Positions 1 to 10,524 of a stretch of DNA of 64,000 bases are shown piece after piece; position 1 is the stretch's first letter; each line of letters begins with the position of its first letter. The notes beneath the pieces were generated by a model that saw only the letters and a list, made by a program, of their open reading frames with translations, was not told the DNA's origin and ran no database searches. The DNA is from Sorghum bicolor (Eukaryota > Streptophyta > Magnoliopsida > Poales > Poaceae). The stretch spans positions 26,872,949 through 26,936,948 of the forward strand of contig NC_012879.2 in assembly GCF_000003195.3 (NCBI RefSeq), in the 5' to 3' direction. A program made the position numbers and the translations under genes.

Positions 1-1000
1 GTGGCGGCGCGTGGCTGGCCCGGTCCATGGCGGCGCTGTGGACCGGGGGGGCTCGGGGGTCCACCGATCCATGGTGGACCGGGGAGAGGCGCGGGGGCGG
101 CGTGGACCCGGTCCAGGGGACCGGCCGTGCGGGGCGCTGGGGTCGCGGTCCACGGTGGACCGCGCCCTTGGCGAGGCGAGCAGGCGGGCGGCCGGTCGGC
201 CGCGGCGGGCAGGGACGGCGGCGCCATGGCCGCCGCCGGCGAGGTTGCGGGCACGGCCCTAAGGGGCGAGACGGAGCACGCCGAGGGCACCAACGGGGTC
301 GGCACGACGCGGCGAGGACGGGGCGCGGCTCACCTTCGCGAACCCGGCAGCGCGGAGAGGAGCGCGACGGTGGCGAGCTTTGGCGGCGGCGCGAACTCGG
401 CGAGAGCGGCGGCGGTGCGAGCTAGCGTTTAGGGCTTTAGGCGGCTCGGGGTGCGAAGGGGCCCGCGAGGGCGAGTGGCGGCGCTATTTATAGGGTGCAG
501 CGAACTTTGGTTCGCGTGCGGGCGCGGAAACCGGAGCGGAGGCGGCGCGGCGCTCCCCCATCCGATTCGGACGGGAGGTTGAAGACGCCCCCTGACGGGT
601 GGGCCCCACCTGCGGGACCCACTGGTCAGCGGCTGCGGGCGGCAGGGGGCGCTGCTGCGCGGGCGAGCTGGGCCGCGGCCCACTCGGGCAAGGGGGGAGG
701 GGCGCGGGGTGCTGGGCCGAGAGTCGGCCCAAGCGGGGGTTCTCCTTTTTTTTCTTTTTTTTAACAGATTTCTCCTATTTAATTATTGCTCCAAAATTCA
801 AATAAAGGCACAAACAAACAAATAAATAAAATCAAGCAAAAATTATGCTGCAGCATGAATGCAAACTCAAACATGTTTCTACCTTATATTTAATTTTATT
901 TAATTTTGTAAATTATTTAATAATTCCCAAAAATTCAAATTGAGCCAAAATTAAATCAAATTTAAACTAAATTTAAAATTCAAAAATTTGGAGTGTTATA
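1..1000 (-). repeat. Partial LTR of a gypsy-type retrotransposon (element E)
   Basis: Read on the minus strand the segment starts at 1000 with TATAACACTCC, a decayed form of the TGTAACACCC start common in grass gypsy LTRs. An AT-rich stretch follows, then a GC-rich stretch, a TATA box near 490 and a very GC-rich leader running off the window edge. The right border at 1000/1001 cuts abruptly into the gag of element A, so E is a later insertion. The internal region lies outside the window, so the family cannot be fixed. Long open frames in the GC-rich part occur in all frames and look like a composition effect. Confidence 0.7.
484..493 (-). promoter_or_regulatory. TATA box of LTR E
   Basis: CTATAAATAG on the minus strand, followed downstream by a GC-rich leader. 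Its place about 510 bases into the LTR fits a U3/R boundary. Confidence 0.6.
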
Positions 1001-2309
1001 AGCAGCTATTTGATTTAACTGAGATTCCATCATTTTATTAAAGCTAATTTGATTCTTGATGGCAGTAGAGAAATTATCCATTCTATTATTTATATTTTCT
1101 AGCATTTTATCATTAGATGCCAATTTCTTAGATAGATTATCCATTAGCTTTCCTTAATTAGACACTAACTCTCTCAGAGGTGGAAAATTATTATTATTGT
1201 TGTAAGAATTGTTACCTTGATAATTACCTGAGTAGTTAGGCCTCTGTTGATTCCAACCTTGATTTTGTTGAGGACGGTTGTAGTTGTTGTTGTTGTTGCT
1301 GTTGATGTAGTTCACATCCTCAAGTATCTCAGGGCAGTGATTGCCTGAGTGTCCAGTATCTCCACACTCCTCGCAAGTCATGTGAGAGTCGTAGATGTGC
1401 ATAAGTTCTTTCTTATCTCCAGCTCTATCATCGAGCTTCTTCATGAGCAGGTCTAGCTTTGCAGATAGCATGTCTACCTCCTTCAGCTGATGCATACCTC
1501 CACCTCCCTTGCGTGTCTGGGTCCTCTCTTCATTCCAGCTTTGATTGGACGCCATCTTCTCCACAAGAGCTGTGGCTTGTGATATAGTAAGTGATAAGAA
1601 TGCTCCTCCACCTGCAGCATCCATGGTCTCTCGGGCACTGTTGCCGAGCCCATAATAAAATGCTGCATCAGTAGCCAACTCTCCATTCCATGATGGGGAC
1701 ATTTTAGGATGTAGTCTTGAAAGCGCTCCCATGCTTCTGGAACAGATTCATCATTTTGTTGCTGAAAACTTGTAATCTTCCCACGGAGAGCATTGGTCTT
1801 CCCATGGGAAAGAACTTAGCCAGGAAGTTTGTTGAGCAGAGTGCCCACGTAGTATTCTTCTCCTTTGTAGCGTAGAACCACTGCTTCGCTTTCCCTAATA
1901 GTGAGAATGGGAAGAGGCGAAGTAGTATAGCATCTTTGGAAACTCCTGATATGGTGAATGTGTTGCAAATCTCCAGGAAGTGTTGTAGATGAGCACTAGC
2001 ATCTTCGTGTGCCTTCCCACAAAACTGGTTGGATTGCACCATGTTGATAAGTCCAGGCTTGACCTCAAAGTTGCTGTCGATCTCTGCAGCAGGTCCAGTG
2101 CGGATGTTGTCCGTAGTGGGAGCTGAGAATTCACGGATTGATTTGTTCGCCATGGCCTCGAACTCTGAAGACATGTTCCGGTGATCTTCTTGATTGGATG
2201 AAGCTTCTTGCTGAAGTGTTGATGATCTCTTCTTGAGCTTGGCTCTCGTCTTCTTGAATAATGCTTCGGGATTGTCAACAAAATTTCCTGGAAGATGTCT
2301 TCTATTCAT
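1001..2309 (-). pseudogene. Broken gag of Athila-type element A
   Basis: Capsid/nucleocapsid gene homologous to the gag of element F. The ATG is at 2309; the matching position in F is ATC. The capsid region includes LLRLFPFSLLGKAKQWF. A CCHC zinc knuckle CEECGDTGHSGNHC follows, then an Asn/Gln-rich tail with an AAC microsatellite. Compared with F, a base is missing at 1800/1801 and another after 1662, shifting the frame twice, and a CAA-to-TAA change gives a stop at about 1154. The gene is cut at 1000 by LTR E. It cannot make a full Gag; no protease is visible here. Confidence 0.88.
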
Positions 2310-2443
2310 ACATTCCCCTGCATAAGATAAAATAGAAAGATATTGTGGTAAAACTGTATGAGAGAATAGATAAGCTCAATCATATTAGTGATGCGAATGA
2401 TAACTCAAAATCCTTTATTCCATTCTTGATTAGTAATCAACCT

Positions 2444-2461
2444 TCCCCGGCAACGGCGCCA
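2444..2461 (-). promoter_or_regulatory. Primer binding site (tRNA-Asp) of element A
   Basis: TGGCGCCGTTGCCGGGGA on the minus strand is the complement of the 3' end of plant tRNA-Asp including CCA. It lies 8 bases inside the LTR end at 2470. Confidence 0.85.
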
Positions 2462-2469
2462 AAAATGCT

Positions 2470-4123
2470 TGTTGGGTATTCTTAACATCATTACCAAAAG
2501 TAGACTTAGTTTTCTAATTCTAGTAACGTGGCCAAAAATGCCAAACCTATCCCTCACACCACTTAAGCCAAGTTGTCATCCCCAACATGACATGAGAGAC
2601 GTGGTATTGAAATTTGCAATTGCTCTTCTAAATAAATAATGAATGAGATCTGCAAGCGCACAGATTAATATCGATGCAGCATTTTAACCGAGAAGTATTC
2701 TAGGTATCGTTATTTATATTTTTACCATTGGGAAGGGATTAGCAATCATCAACATTGATTACAGAATAGAATATGAGATTGAGTATCTATCATTGCATGT
2801 ATAATTGAGAACATTTATCTAACTCTTTCATACAGGGATAAGTGTCACATAAAAGATATATGAAATAATGAATAGTGACAAAGATAATTAGTCTGATCTA
2901 GCCACATAATAAATATGATAAGCACCTCAATTAGATACTCTACAAAGTCATTAGCATGGAACTAGAACGAACTACAAGAATATTTCCTAAGTTATTCTCA
3001 ACTATATAGTCTAGCATTATCATAATTAGTGCAAGCATACTTAGCAATCATTGCGAGACAAGACTACACCCATGCATAGTGATATTAGCAAGGTAAATGC
3101 GAAATATAGCAATCACTCCCCTGTAATAATATTGCTCTGCCAGCCCAATACACGAGAGGGGGACTATATAAGAATCAATGAAGCTGTCACTATCACGAAC
3201 TACCCCACGATCTGGCATATTGGGTACAATCGCAGATAAATACGGTATAAGCACCACGCCTACACAATATCTATCATTTACCCATGGATCCGATGGATAA
3301 ATACTATACGATCCTAAGCATGTATATAGATCCAATCTAACTAAGACAAGTACATAACTATGATAAACTAAGAACAATATAATCTTGAATATAAGCAAGT
3401 AGAGCAAAGTCATAAACAATATATTGAAGTAGAACAAAGTCATATTCATAATATTGAAGAACAAAGATAATTAGAAAGCAATTAGAAGCACAATTAGAGA
3501 ATTACCAAGAATCCTCTTGACAGATCCGAAAACCAATCGAAGATTGACTCCTTCTAGTTCTAATCCTATGTAGCTATGCTAATCTAGATGTCTAATTGTT
3601 GTGGTGACTCTAATCTTGATCAGAGGCTTCTTCTCCCTAGAGAATAATGAATTAGGGTTGAGAGGCTCTCTCCTCTAGGGGCCAGAGGGTCTGGTTTTAT
3701 AGTCCCTTCAAGTGAATATGGGCCGTTGGATCAAACCGACATTGATTGAACGGTTATCCTTGATCCATTAGGTCGGTGGAGATCTCCCACAAAGCAGAGT
3801 CCTGATTGGACTCTCAGAGGGGGCGGGCGCCGAGGGCAGGAGGGCGGGCGCCCTGCCTCTTGCCCCGTTTCGCCTCCGCTTCGGTCTCGTGGCTTCTGGA
3901 GTCTTCTAGATGTAAGATAATTGCGCGACACGTTAATATCTCTATGTAATCCCGACGTGTGGGCCTTTCTTCCGTATTTCCTGATAACCCCCTGCAGAAA
4001 TATTCAAACACCAAAACTCGTGGAATTCTGTCAGATAAAACCCTAAGTCTAGATGTTGATTTCATTTGGATCCTTTTCTTTATTTATTTGATAATTAAAT
4101 TTGATACTTAAGGACCGTCAACA
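2470..4123 (-). repeat. 5' LTR of element A (1654 bp)
   Basis: Begins TGTTGACGGTCCTTAAG and ends ACCCAACA on the minus strand. It matches both LTRs of F and the LTR of G along its length. It contains a paired GC-rich block (about 3817-3862) and a TATA-like CTATAAAACC at about 3692-3701. The R/U5 part holds an open frame of 138 codons (3464-3048) that is also open in the sister LTRs. Confidence 0.9.
3048..3464 (-). other. 138-codon open frame inside LTR A
   Basis: Open frame in the R/U5 part with a hydrophobic, Leu/Ile/Phe-rich first 50 residues and a tail ending SLVSQ. The same frame is open in the two F LTRs (10525-10941, 17140-17556) and, extended, in G (61778-61299). No known domain is recognised. 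It may be a chance open frame in young sequence. Confidence 0.25.
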
Positions 4124-4603
4124 CATAACACATCAACTAGAAATCCAACGTGTGAGATTAAGATGTGAGAAGCCGCTTCCAACTCTCCTGAGTCCTCTCT
4201 ATGTAACGAGCCCTACTCCTCCCTGCATCCTCGCACCACCCTAGGTTCGATTCCTACTCCAATTGAATCTTTGAAAAAACTCTGCTTTTGCCCTTCATCC
4301 CTCCCTCCCTATCCGTGTCGCTCCTCCTCTTCCTCTCTTGCTGCCTCTGTCCACGGTGAGATCACACTGAGAGCACCGTCCTCGCCCCCGCCGAGGTCGT
4401 GACTGCCCAGCACTGTCGCTAGCCCCTGACGGCTAGAGTCGCAGTCGTGGCCATCACTGTTGTTGGCTCCACGGGCACCCTGGCTAGCTCCTTGGCTGGG
4501 GGCGCTGCTGGCCAGACCTCCGCCGTGGCCGGCCCCATGGCTAGGAGGCGGCCCCTTGGTAGCAGCGACTGGTGGCATGGCTGGTAGACAACGCCGACGC
4601 AGG
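4124..4603. other. Unassigned sequence between element A and the gap
   Basis: No gene is supported. It holds a pol III B-box-like GGTTCGATTCC at 4244-4254 and a pyrimidine-rich then GC-rich stretch that looks like a gene 5' end or a captured exon. No splice-consistent reading frame could be followed into the gap. Confidence 0.4.
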
Positions 4604-4703
4604 NNNNNNNNNNNNNNNNNNNNNNNNNNNNNNNNNNNNNNNNNNNNNNNNNNNNNNNNNNNNNNNNNNNNNNNNNNNNNNNNNNNNNNNNNNNNNNNNN
4701 NNN
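4604..4703. other. Assembly gap (100 N)
   Basis: Exactly 100 N, the usual placeholder for a gap of unknown size. A poly-G run follows at about 4786-4799. The order of the flanks cannot be checked here. Confidence 0.99.
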
Positions 4704-6320
4704 AGGCCTAGCTCGCCATGGCCGCCACCAGCGCGCGTGGCGATAAACGGCGACAGGGCCTGCAGGTGCTAGGCGCCGCCGGGGCGGGGGGGGGGGGGGA
4801 GGGCGCCACAGCTGATGCGGCCAAGGCCTTGTTTACTTCCACCCATAATCCATAAAATTTTCAAGATTCCCTATCATGGGGCCGGTAGTCGTGGTCTCTC
4901 TTCTCTCAATTCATCACAAGATTAGTGTTTCTATACACTTTCTGGCTGACCATGGCGACTGCTAACTCATCTCCAATGTTTGGATTCTGTCAGCAATCTG
5001 ACGCTATTCCCCTTGATCTACAAGTTCATGTGCTATCTCCCCTCCTTTGGCTCTTTCTCTATCAGCACAAAAATCTGTTCACTATGTGTTTGATAGAATG
5101 CTTCACAAAGATACCACAAAAAAGATTCACTAATTCTTGAGAGATGCCTGATAATTATAGATGTGCTATATTCTTCTTGCAGAACAGGTGTATTCTACTG
5201 TATCTCACTTCATCTTAACTAATTCAATTGTTTCAGGAAATATGGTTCAGATTATGTGGTTTATGATTGAACAGGCATTTAATTTTGTCCCAATAGTGTC
5301 TGATAGTGAAGATGGGATAATTAATGACTGAAACAAGGATCTGAATGAGTCGACAGAAGTACATCCGAAAATTACTCATTTGTTTCGGTCCCTTTTAATT
5401 AGTTTGTTAATGCATGTGTGGTATTTGAAGTAGCCTTTTAATTAGTCGTTGTTTGGTCGCATGATAAAGTAGCAGATCAGAGGTGCTCTGCCTCATACTC
5501 TGCATATGCACAGATGCGGCGAATGGTTTGGCAGGTCACCTATCTAGATTCCATAGTTTTGCCTTCTCCCATAATTTTTTATTTTTTGTAGATGATTTGC
5601 TCTCTCATAATCCCATAATTCATTTCGATTTTAGTTTAGGTTGCTAAGTGACCACGAAATCAGTACTCGTGAATTAATGTGTCACTGTGTTTTGTTCGTT
5701 TTAGTAAACTTTCAAGGAAAATGTTGGTTATTTTCTCTACTGTGGGTTATGGAGATTGTAGATCGGTATGATGACGCATGTGTCCCTGCTGGTGCGACTG
5801 ACTACCTTGCTATTTTTCTTCTTGCTTGGAACATGACCTCCGGAGAGGTATTAGTCGACTTATGATTTATACCCACATAAATTCACTTCTTTGCTGCTTA
5901 TACGGTCTACTATTTTGTGCAGTGAAAATGACATCCACTTCATAACTACGCGTTGGCGCTGTTTCTGGGACAGTGGTGTTGACATCAACTTGGTAGAGTA
6001 AGTTACGTGCTTATGATTCCCATTTCTCTTTCATATCTGACAAAGGGAAGGCAAAGTTAACTATGCAAGTGTTGCTAATATAGGATGGTTTCACTTCTCT
6101 TCACAAGGCGTTTATAGCTTCTCAATGTGCCCGTAAGTTCATCTCCAATTGGATACATGCTAAAAAGATGTATAACCAGTGTGAGTGCCTAAGATCAAGT
6201 ATAACAATTACATTGTCTTTTTTATATAATTTAATTTTTTTTTAGTTTGCATAGAGTATTTCAGTTCTAATTTGTATGTAGCCGAATTTTGCTGTAGCGT
6301 TAGCACGGGCACTATACTAG
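4704..6320 (+). mobile_element. Possible Helitron 3' part with captured gene-like pieces
   Basis: The right end reads GCGTTAGCACGGGC, a few bases, then CTAG at 6317-6320 followed by T. That is the form of grass Helitron 3' ends: a short hairpin followed by CTRR, inserted before T. Upstream are exon-like pieces with intron-like borders, for example a GT-rich donor after 5850 and TTTTGTGCAG near 5920, as expected if host gene fragments were captured. No 5' TC terminus was found, so the left boundary given here is arbitrary. No helicase is present, so it would be non-autonomous. Confidence 0.4.
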
Positions 6321-6410
6321 TATTAAAGAAAAAACAAAAAACACCTATGAGTAGGATATGAACCCAAGACCTCAACGACAACACTAACTTGCTCTGACCA
6401 GTAGAACCTC
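6321..6410 (-). repeat. tRNA-like (SINE-like) remnant 1
   Basis: On the minus strand a box-A-like stretch (complement of 6389-6405) is followed about 30 bases on by a box-B-like GGTTCATATCC (complement of 6353-6363), then a T-rich tail. This is the layout of a tRNA-derived SINE head. It is degraded, and no tRNA fold was confirmed. Confidence 0.35.
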
Positions 6411-7341
6411 TTTGAATTTATGTTATTTGTCCACATATGGTGCTATATTAACTAAATTTATATGTATATTATATACAGATCTAATTAATTAACTAATTAA
6501 GTCAACATCCTACCCCGTCCCTATCTACACGCATGATCTTTGAGCCACGCCGTGCAAGGCGTCGCCCCTCGTGGACACCGTTGCCCCTCCGATACCTGCA
6601 CTCACGTACAGCGCCGTCGCCCCTTGTGCACGCCGTGCTCGATCACAATCGTGTGTTGCGTGCGGCCAGCCCATTGCATCAGGTGCGTGCCCCTATCTTC
6701 CTCGTTCCCCATGTCGTGAACCCCTACAGCTAGCGCTGCAGCGGGCATGACCCCCTGTCCTGTAGGTACTAGGCGCCCTACATACCAACGATGGCCAAGC
6801 TGGTGCCCTAGTTTGGCAGACGTCCTCCATCAAAGCATGTATTAGCATTATGATCAGCAGCCATAGTCATCAAGCAGAGCATCGATCATCAAGCAGTATG
6901 TCTATATATGTTTGCTTTATGTATCTAATATATATAGAGAGAGAGTATATTCAGTAGCTAGCTACAAAATAAGTTATTTTGTAACCACTTCCATACGATA
7001 ATTTTATATACTAATTTACTATAACACATGGAGATATTTACCGTAACGTTATAGTGAACCATTTAGTAAATGTTACTATAATTTCGTAAATTAACACAGT
7101 TATTATCGTAACACAAATATTCTAGTGTCATGATCCCTCCAAATTAAAATGTTGCAAGAAATTCAATCTACTGAATTTGTACTATTGAATAATGGCGGCA
7201 CATGATGATGATCGGCAGTGTATGTCTATATATGCATATCTTCTTTCATTGCATAATAAAATTTTAAAATGTCTTCTAAATCTCATATCTAAAAGAATAT
7301 TTAAATTTTATCAAATTATTAATGTGCATCTTTATTTTTGG
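6411..7341. other. Unassigned AT-rich DNA with a GC-rich patch
   Basis: A GC-rich patch at about 6530-6780 contains short open frames without recognisable domains. The rest is AT-rich with TA and GA microsatellites near 6930. Nothing else is supported. Confidence 0.4.
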
Positions 7342-7485
7342 TAGAATATTTGCAAAGCATTCATGGCACTAGAAAAAATGAAAATGAAAATGAAAAAGAA
7401 AAATCAGGAAAAAAGTTGTACCCTTGCAAGATTTTGAACCTAAGACTCAAACATCGGCGAGCTATCTGCTAACCACTCCGCATCA
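7342..7485 (-). repeat. tRNA-like (SINE-like) remnant 2
   Basis: On the minus strand a box-A-like segment (complement of 7461-7480, GTGGTTAGCAGATAG) is followed by a box-B-like AGGTTCAAAATCT (complement of 7429-7441) and then a T-rich tail. The far flank matches that of remnant 4, with a shared motif TTGCAAA(C/G)CATTCAT(T/G)GCACTAG, so the two are copies of one repeat. Confidence 0.4.
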
Positions 7486-7542
7486 TGTTCTTCGTTTGAT
7501 TGTGCATGATATATTTATTAATCGACCAATCATGCCTTGCTC

Positions 7543-7560
7543 GATAAAATATATTTTATC
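7543..7560. repeat. Perfect 18-bp palindrome, copy 1
   Basis: GATAAAATATATTTTATC equals its own reverse complement. It lies in a short degenerate repeat whose next unit carries the second copy at 7630-7647. Confidence 0.8.
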
Positions 7561-7629
7561 TCATTCATGTCAGATTGTGCATGATATGTTTTATTTAATA
7601 TATAATCGATCAATGACCATGCCCTGCTG

Positions 7630-7647
7630 GATAAAATATATTTTATC
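7630..7647. repeat. Perfect 18-bp palindrome, copy 2
   Basis: Same 18 bases as at 7543-7560, preceded by a similar CATGCC(T/C)TGCT context. A third, partial unit follows at about 7655-7685. Confidence 0.8.
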
Positions 7648-7699
7648 AATCCAGCAATGGCGATGCCCTACTGGATAAAATAAAAATGATAAAAATGCA

Positions 7700-7760
7700 A
7701 TGTTACACACATAGCCCACAATTGAATCGAACCTTGGCCTACCAAGGGAGTTAAGGAAAG
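7700..7760 (-). repeat. tRNA-like remnant 3 (box B only clear)
   Basis: GGTTCGATTC on the minus strand (complement of 7724-7733) matches a pol III box B. The expected box A is not convincing. Confidence 0.25.
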
Positions 7761-8144
7761 CGAAGCTGAAGGACTCAGCCAGAAGGGATGTTATGTTTCA
7801 AAAGCACATAAATTTGTAGTTGAATCACAATTGAGTGAACTTTGGACATCCCAGAAAAATGTCTCAAAAAGAAAAGTATTATAAAATGCTGGAACAATTG
7901 ACAACATTTTAAAAATTATAAATTAACGACATTTTTAAAATTATAAATTGATGACATTTTTTTAAATGCTAATTCTTGCTTCTTGGTTCTTCTTTTATGT
8001 GTCTTGTTTTGTCTTCTATGTGTAACCTTCGATGGCTAATGTTAATCACTAGGCCATGTAACTGTTGTTGATGATTACTGCAGACTGTCTAAGTTATTTA
8101 TGCACGTTTTGATTTTTAGGTAAAATATTTTGTAAACCGTGATA

Positions 8145-8262
8145 AAAAAATATTTTGCAAACCATTCATTGCACTAGAAAATAACAGAGATTTTGTACGT
8201 TTCGAACATGCTACAGGCTATTGGCATCAACCACTTTACCATTAGGCCATCACGTACTTTAT
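8145..8262 (-). repeat. tRNA-like (SINE-like) remnant 4
   Basis: On the minus strand TGGCCTAATGGTAAAG (complement of 8234-8249) resembles box A, and TGTTCGAAAC (complement of 8199-8208) resembles box B at tRNA-like spacing. The flank at about 8150-8180 matches remnant 2. Confidence 0.4.
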
Positions 8263-8482
8263 TTCAAACCATGCACAAAACCTTTTATTTATTAACATGT
8301 ACCAATGGGCTTCTCTTTTCTGACCAAAATAGCCCCCTTTCTGCTGGACGAAATGGTAAAACCATGCACAATTTCGTATCTGACTAGAAGTGAGCAACTC
8401 TCGGACATTACCAAATGAAAAAGAAGTTTACCGTCCGATCAAAAAAAGTTGACCAAGTATAAATTGATTATTTGAGGCCCTA

Positions 8483-8860
8483 GATGATTTCAAATAAAAA
8501 TATTGTCAGCTACAAAAATTTATATTTTTTTGAGATCTATAACTTTAATTTTGATAGTTTTTTCTCTGAGGTCGTTTATAAAATTTAAAATTTAAATTTA
8601 AGAAATTCAAACATTATTTTCCATGGTAAAATGATTTTAAATGAAAAAGGTTATCAACTATAAAGTTTTATAACTTTTCAAGATCTATGAATTTTGTTTT
8701 TGTTGTTTGAAGGTCGTTTAAAAGTTTTAAATTTCAAAATTTTGGAAATTCAAACGTAGTTTTCTTTGCCAAGATGATTTCAAATCAAAAAGTTGTTAAT
8801 TATAAAGTTTCATAACTTTTTGAGATCTATAACTTTTCTTTTGGTTACTTGATTATTTCT
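8483..8860. repeat. Three degenerate tandem repeats of about 145 bp
   Basis: Units begin near 8484, 8631 and 8774, each with GATTT(C/T)(A)AAAT, then an ACTTTTxGAGATCTAT core and a TTGAAGGTCGTTT-like segment. Repeats of this style are frequent in grass CACTA elements, and a related style occurs at 56935-57890. Ownership by the CACTA element is possible but not shown. Confidence 0.55.
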
Positions 8861-8869
8861 TCATCCTAC

Positions 8870-9858
8870 ATAGTGGAGTAACATTATTCACAAAATTTAC
8901 ATATCCCTTTTATATGTGAGAGTGATCCACAAAAATTGAGAGAAAAAAGAGATGAATCATGTGAGGAATTATTTACTTCTAACATCATAATACCTTCTAT
9001 TTTTGTTCCTTTTGCGATGTAGGTTCATGAAAAAAATGATGTTGTGAATTATGATCAGCACCCAATCTTCGATGAGGAAGAACAAGTGATTGTCAATGAC
9101 AACGATACACATGCATATGGCTTCACAAGACAAGTAATTGTGCATCAAAATCTATGTGAGAATGAGAGCCACATTGCCAAAATGAGAGAGAGTGAAAACA
9201 AAGGTGAGTTGAGTGATTCCTATAAGGCTGAGAGTGACAACAATGAGAGTGTGAGGGATACACCACAGAAAAATAGATATTTAGAATGCACGCCAAGTGA
9301 GGATATCTTTGAAACTAACACTCTCATCTCTACTTCTAGTTTTGTCTTTTCAAATGTGCAGGTTGGTGATGAGAATAGGGAAGAGATGGATGCTCAAGAC
9401 AATACCATACTTGTTGAGAGAAATGAGAAGGTAGCCATTCAACTAAACCCATTGTGTGTTGCCCAAAACCTGAACAATGACATGGATAATGGTAAGATTT
9501 CAGAGGAACAATCCTTGGTACTTGCACCACCAAAAAGTCTAAAAGTTATTGAAAATAAATCAGATTTGAGTTTGCAAAATAAAATGGCAAGTAATTATGA
9601 TAATACATATGGTTCAAATGGGATTAACCATACACAAAATATTTGCACTGATTTGATTATTTCACATGTTCACCCGTGTGCTGAAATTTTGCAAGTTGAT
9701 AACCAAAGTTCAATCATACATGATTTTTCTATTGTTTTATATGGTTCATGTACATGATGATTTGCATTCATATGTGTGATACGATGCATTATGTTTCAAT
9801 GCTCATACATCTTAGAGATGGCTGCACATTTCTCAACCCTTTAGTTAATTCAGCAAAA
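8870..9858 (+). mobile_element. Old gypsy-type remnant, left part
   Basis: Together with 18136-20590 this is the host into which F inserted, shown by the CCATC duplication on both sides. The coding-like text resembles the long, low-conservation spacer regions of grass gypsy polyproteins. I see no gag, RT or integrase motif. No 5' LTR matching the remnant near 20000 was found, so the left end is lost or undetectable. Confidence 0.4.
9044..9757 (+). pseudogene. Open frame of the old gypsy-type remnant (unrecognised)
   Basis: A 237-codon acidic, Asn/Ser-rich open frame starting in mid-coding context. It has no recognisable domain. Its last third resembles the open frame at 18140-18568 (a shared pattern of K(S)L, NKS(D/N)L and NIC(T/A)DL(I/T), then HV), so the remnant contains diverged copies of one segment on the two sides of F. 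I would treat both as pieces of one decayed element protein. Confidence 0.35.
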
Positions 9859-10284
9859 CCATCAGTTGACGGTCCTTAAGTATCAAATTTAATTATCAAA
9901 TAAATAAAGAAAATGATCCAAATGAAATCAACATCTAGACTTAGGGTTTTATCTGACAGAATTCCACGAGTTTTGGTGTTTGTCTATTTCTGCAAGGGGT
10001 TATCAGGAAATACGGAAGAAAGGCCCACACGTCGGGATTACATAGAGATATTAACGTGCTGCGCAATTATCTTACATCTAGAAGACTCTAGAAGCCACGA
10101 GACCGAAGCGGAGGCGAAACGGGGCCAGAGGCAGGGCGCCCGCCCTCCTGCCCTGGGCGCCCGCCCCCTCTGAGAGTCCAATCAGGACTCTGCTTCGTGG
10201 GAGATCTCCACCGACCTAAAGGATCAAGGATAACCGTTCAATCTAAGTCGGTTTGATCCAACGGCCCATATTCACTTGAAGGGA

Positions 10285-10294
10285 CTATAAAACC
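10285..10294 (+). promoter_or_regulatory. LTR promoter TATA box (F 5' LTR)
   Basis: CTATAAAACC, about 120 bases downstream of the paired GC blocks. The same order of GC pair then TATA is found in the LTRs of A, D, G and H. Confidence 0.6.
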
Positions 10295-10524
10295 AGAGCC
10301 CCTGGCCCTTGGAGGAGAGAGCTTCTCAACCCTAATTCATTGTTCTTCAAGGGAGAAGAAGCCTCTGATCAAGATTAGAGCCACCACATCAATTAGACAT
10401 CTAGATTAGCATAGCTACATAGGATTAGAACTAGAAGGAGTCAATATTCGATTGGTTTCTGGATCTGTCAGGAGGATTCTTGGTAATTCTTTAATTGTGC
10501 TTCTAATTGTTCTTCTAATTATCT

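Larger units (their letters stand above)
1001..4123 (-). mobile_element. Athila-type LTR retrotransposon A, 5' half, interrupted by E
   Basis: Minus-strand element of the same family as F. In element order it has a 5' LTR (4123 to 2470), a tRNA-Asp primer site (2461-2444) and a gag gene that ends where E is inserted at 1000/1001. The rest lies beyond the left edge. The bases after the LTR (CATAA at 4124-4128) would be one target duplication, but its partner is not visible. Confidence 0.88.

Noticed and set aside
1..764. Several overlapping open frames of 80-143 codons in the GC-rich left end
   Set aside because: They are open in many frames at once, have Arg/Gly/Pro-rich nonsense composition and lie inside an LTR. 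They are a GC effect.
3051..3239. 62-codon frame antisense to the LTR frame, also open at 10938-10750, 17553-17365 and 61302-61490
   Set aside because: It is short, mirrors the opposite frame and has no start-site or domain support.
4236..4260. tRNA gene at the GGTTCGATTCC box
   Set aside because: No acceptor stem, anticodon arm or box A could be placed around it.
4825..4840. GGCCTTGTTTACTTCC, like the end of a common grass MITE
   Set aside because: No matching inverted end or target duplication was found nearby, so only a truncated end at best.
6533..6733. 66-codon Arg/Pro-rich open frame
   Set aside because: No domain, no splice context and composition-driven.
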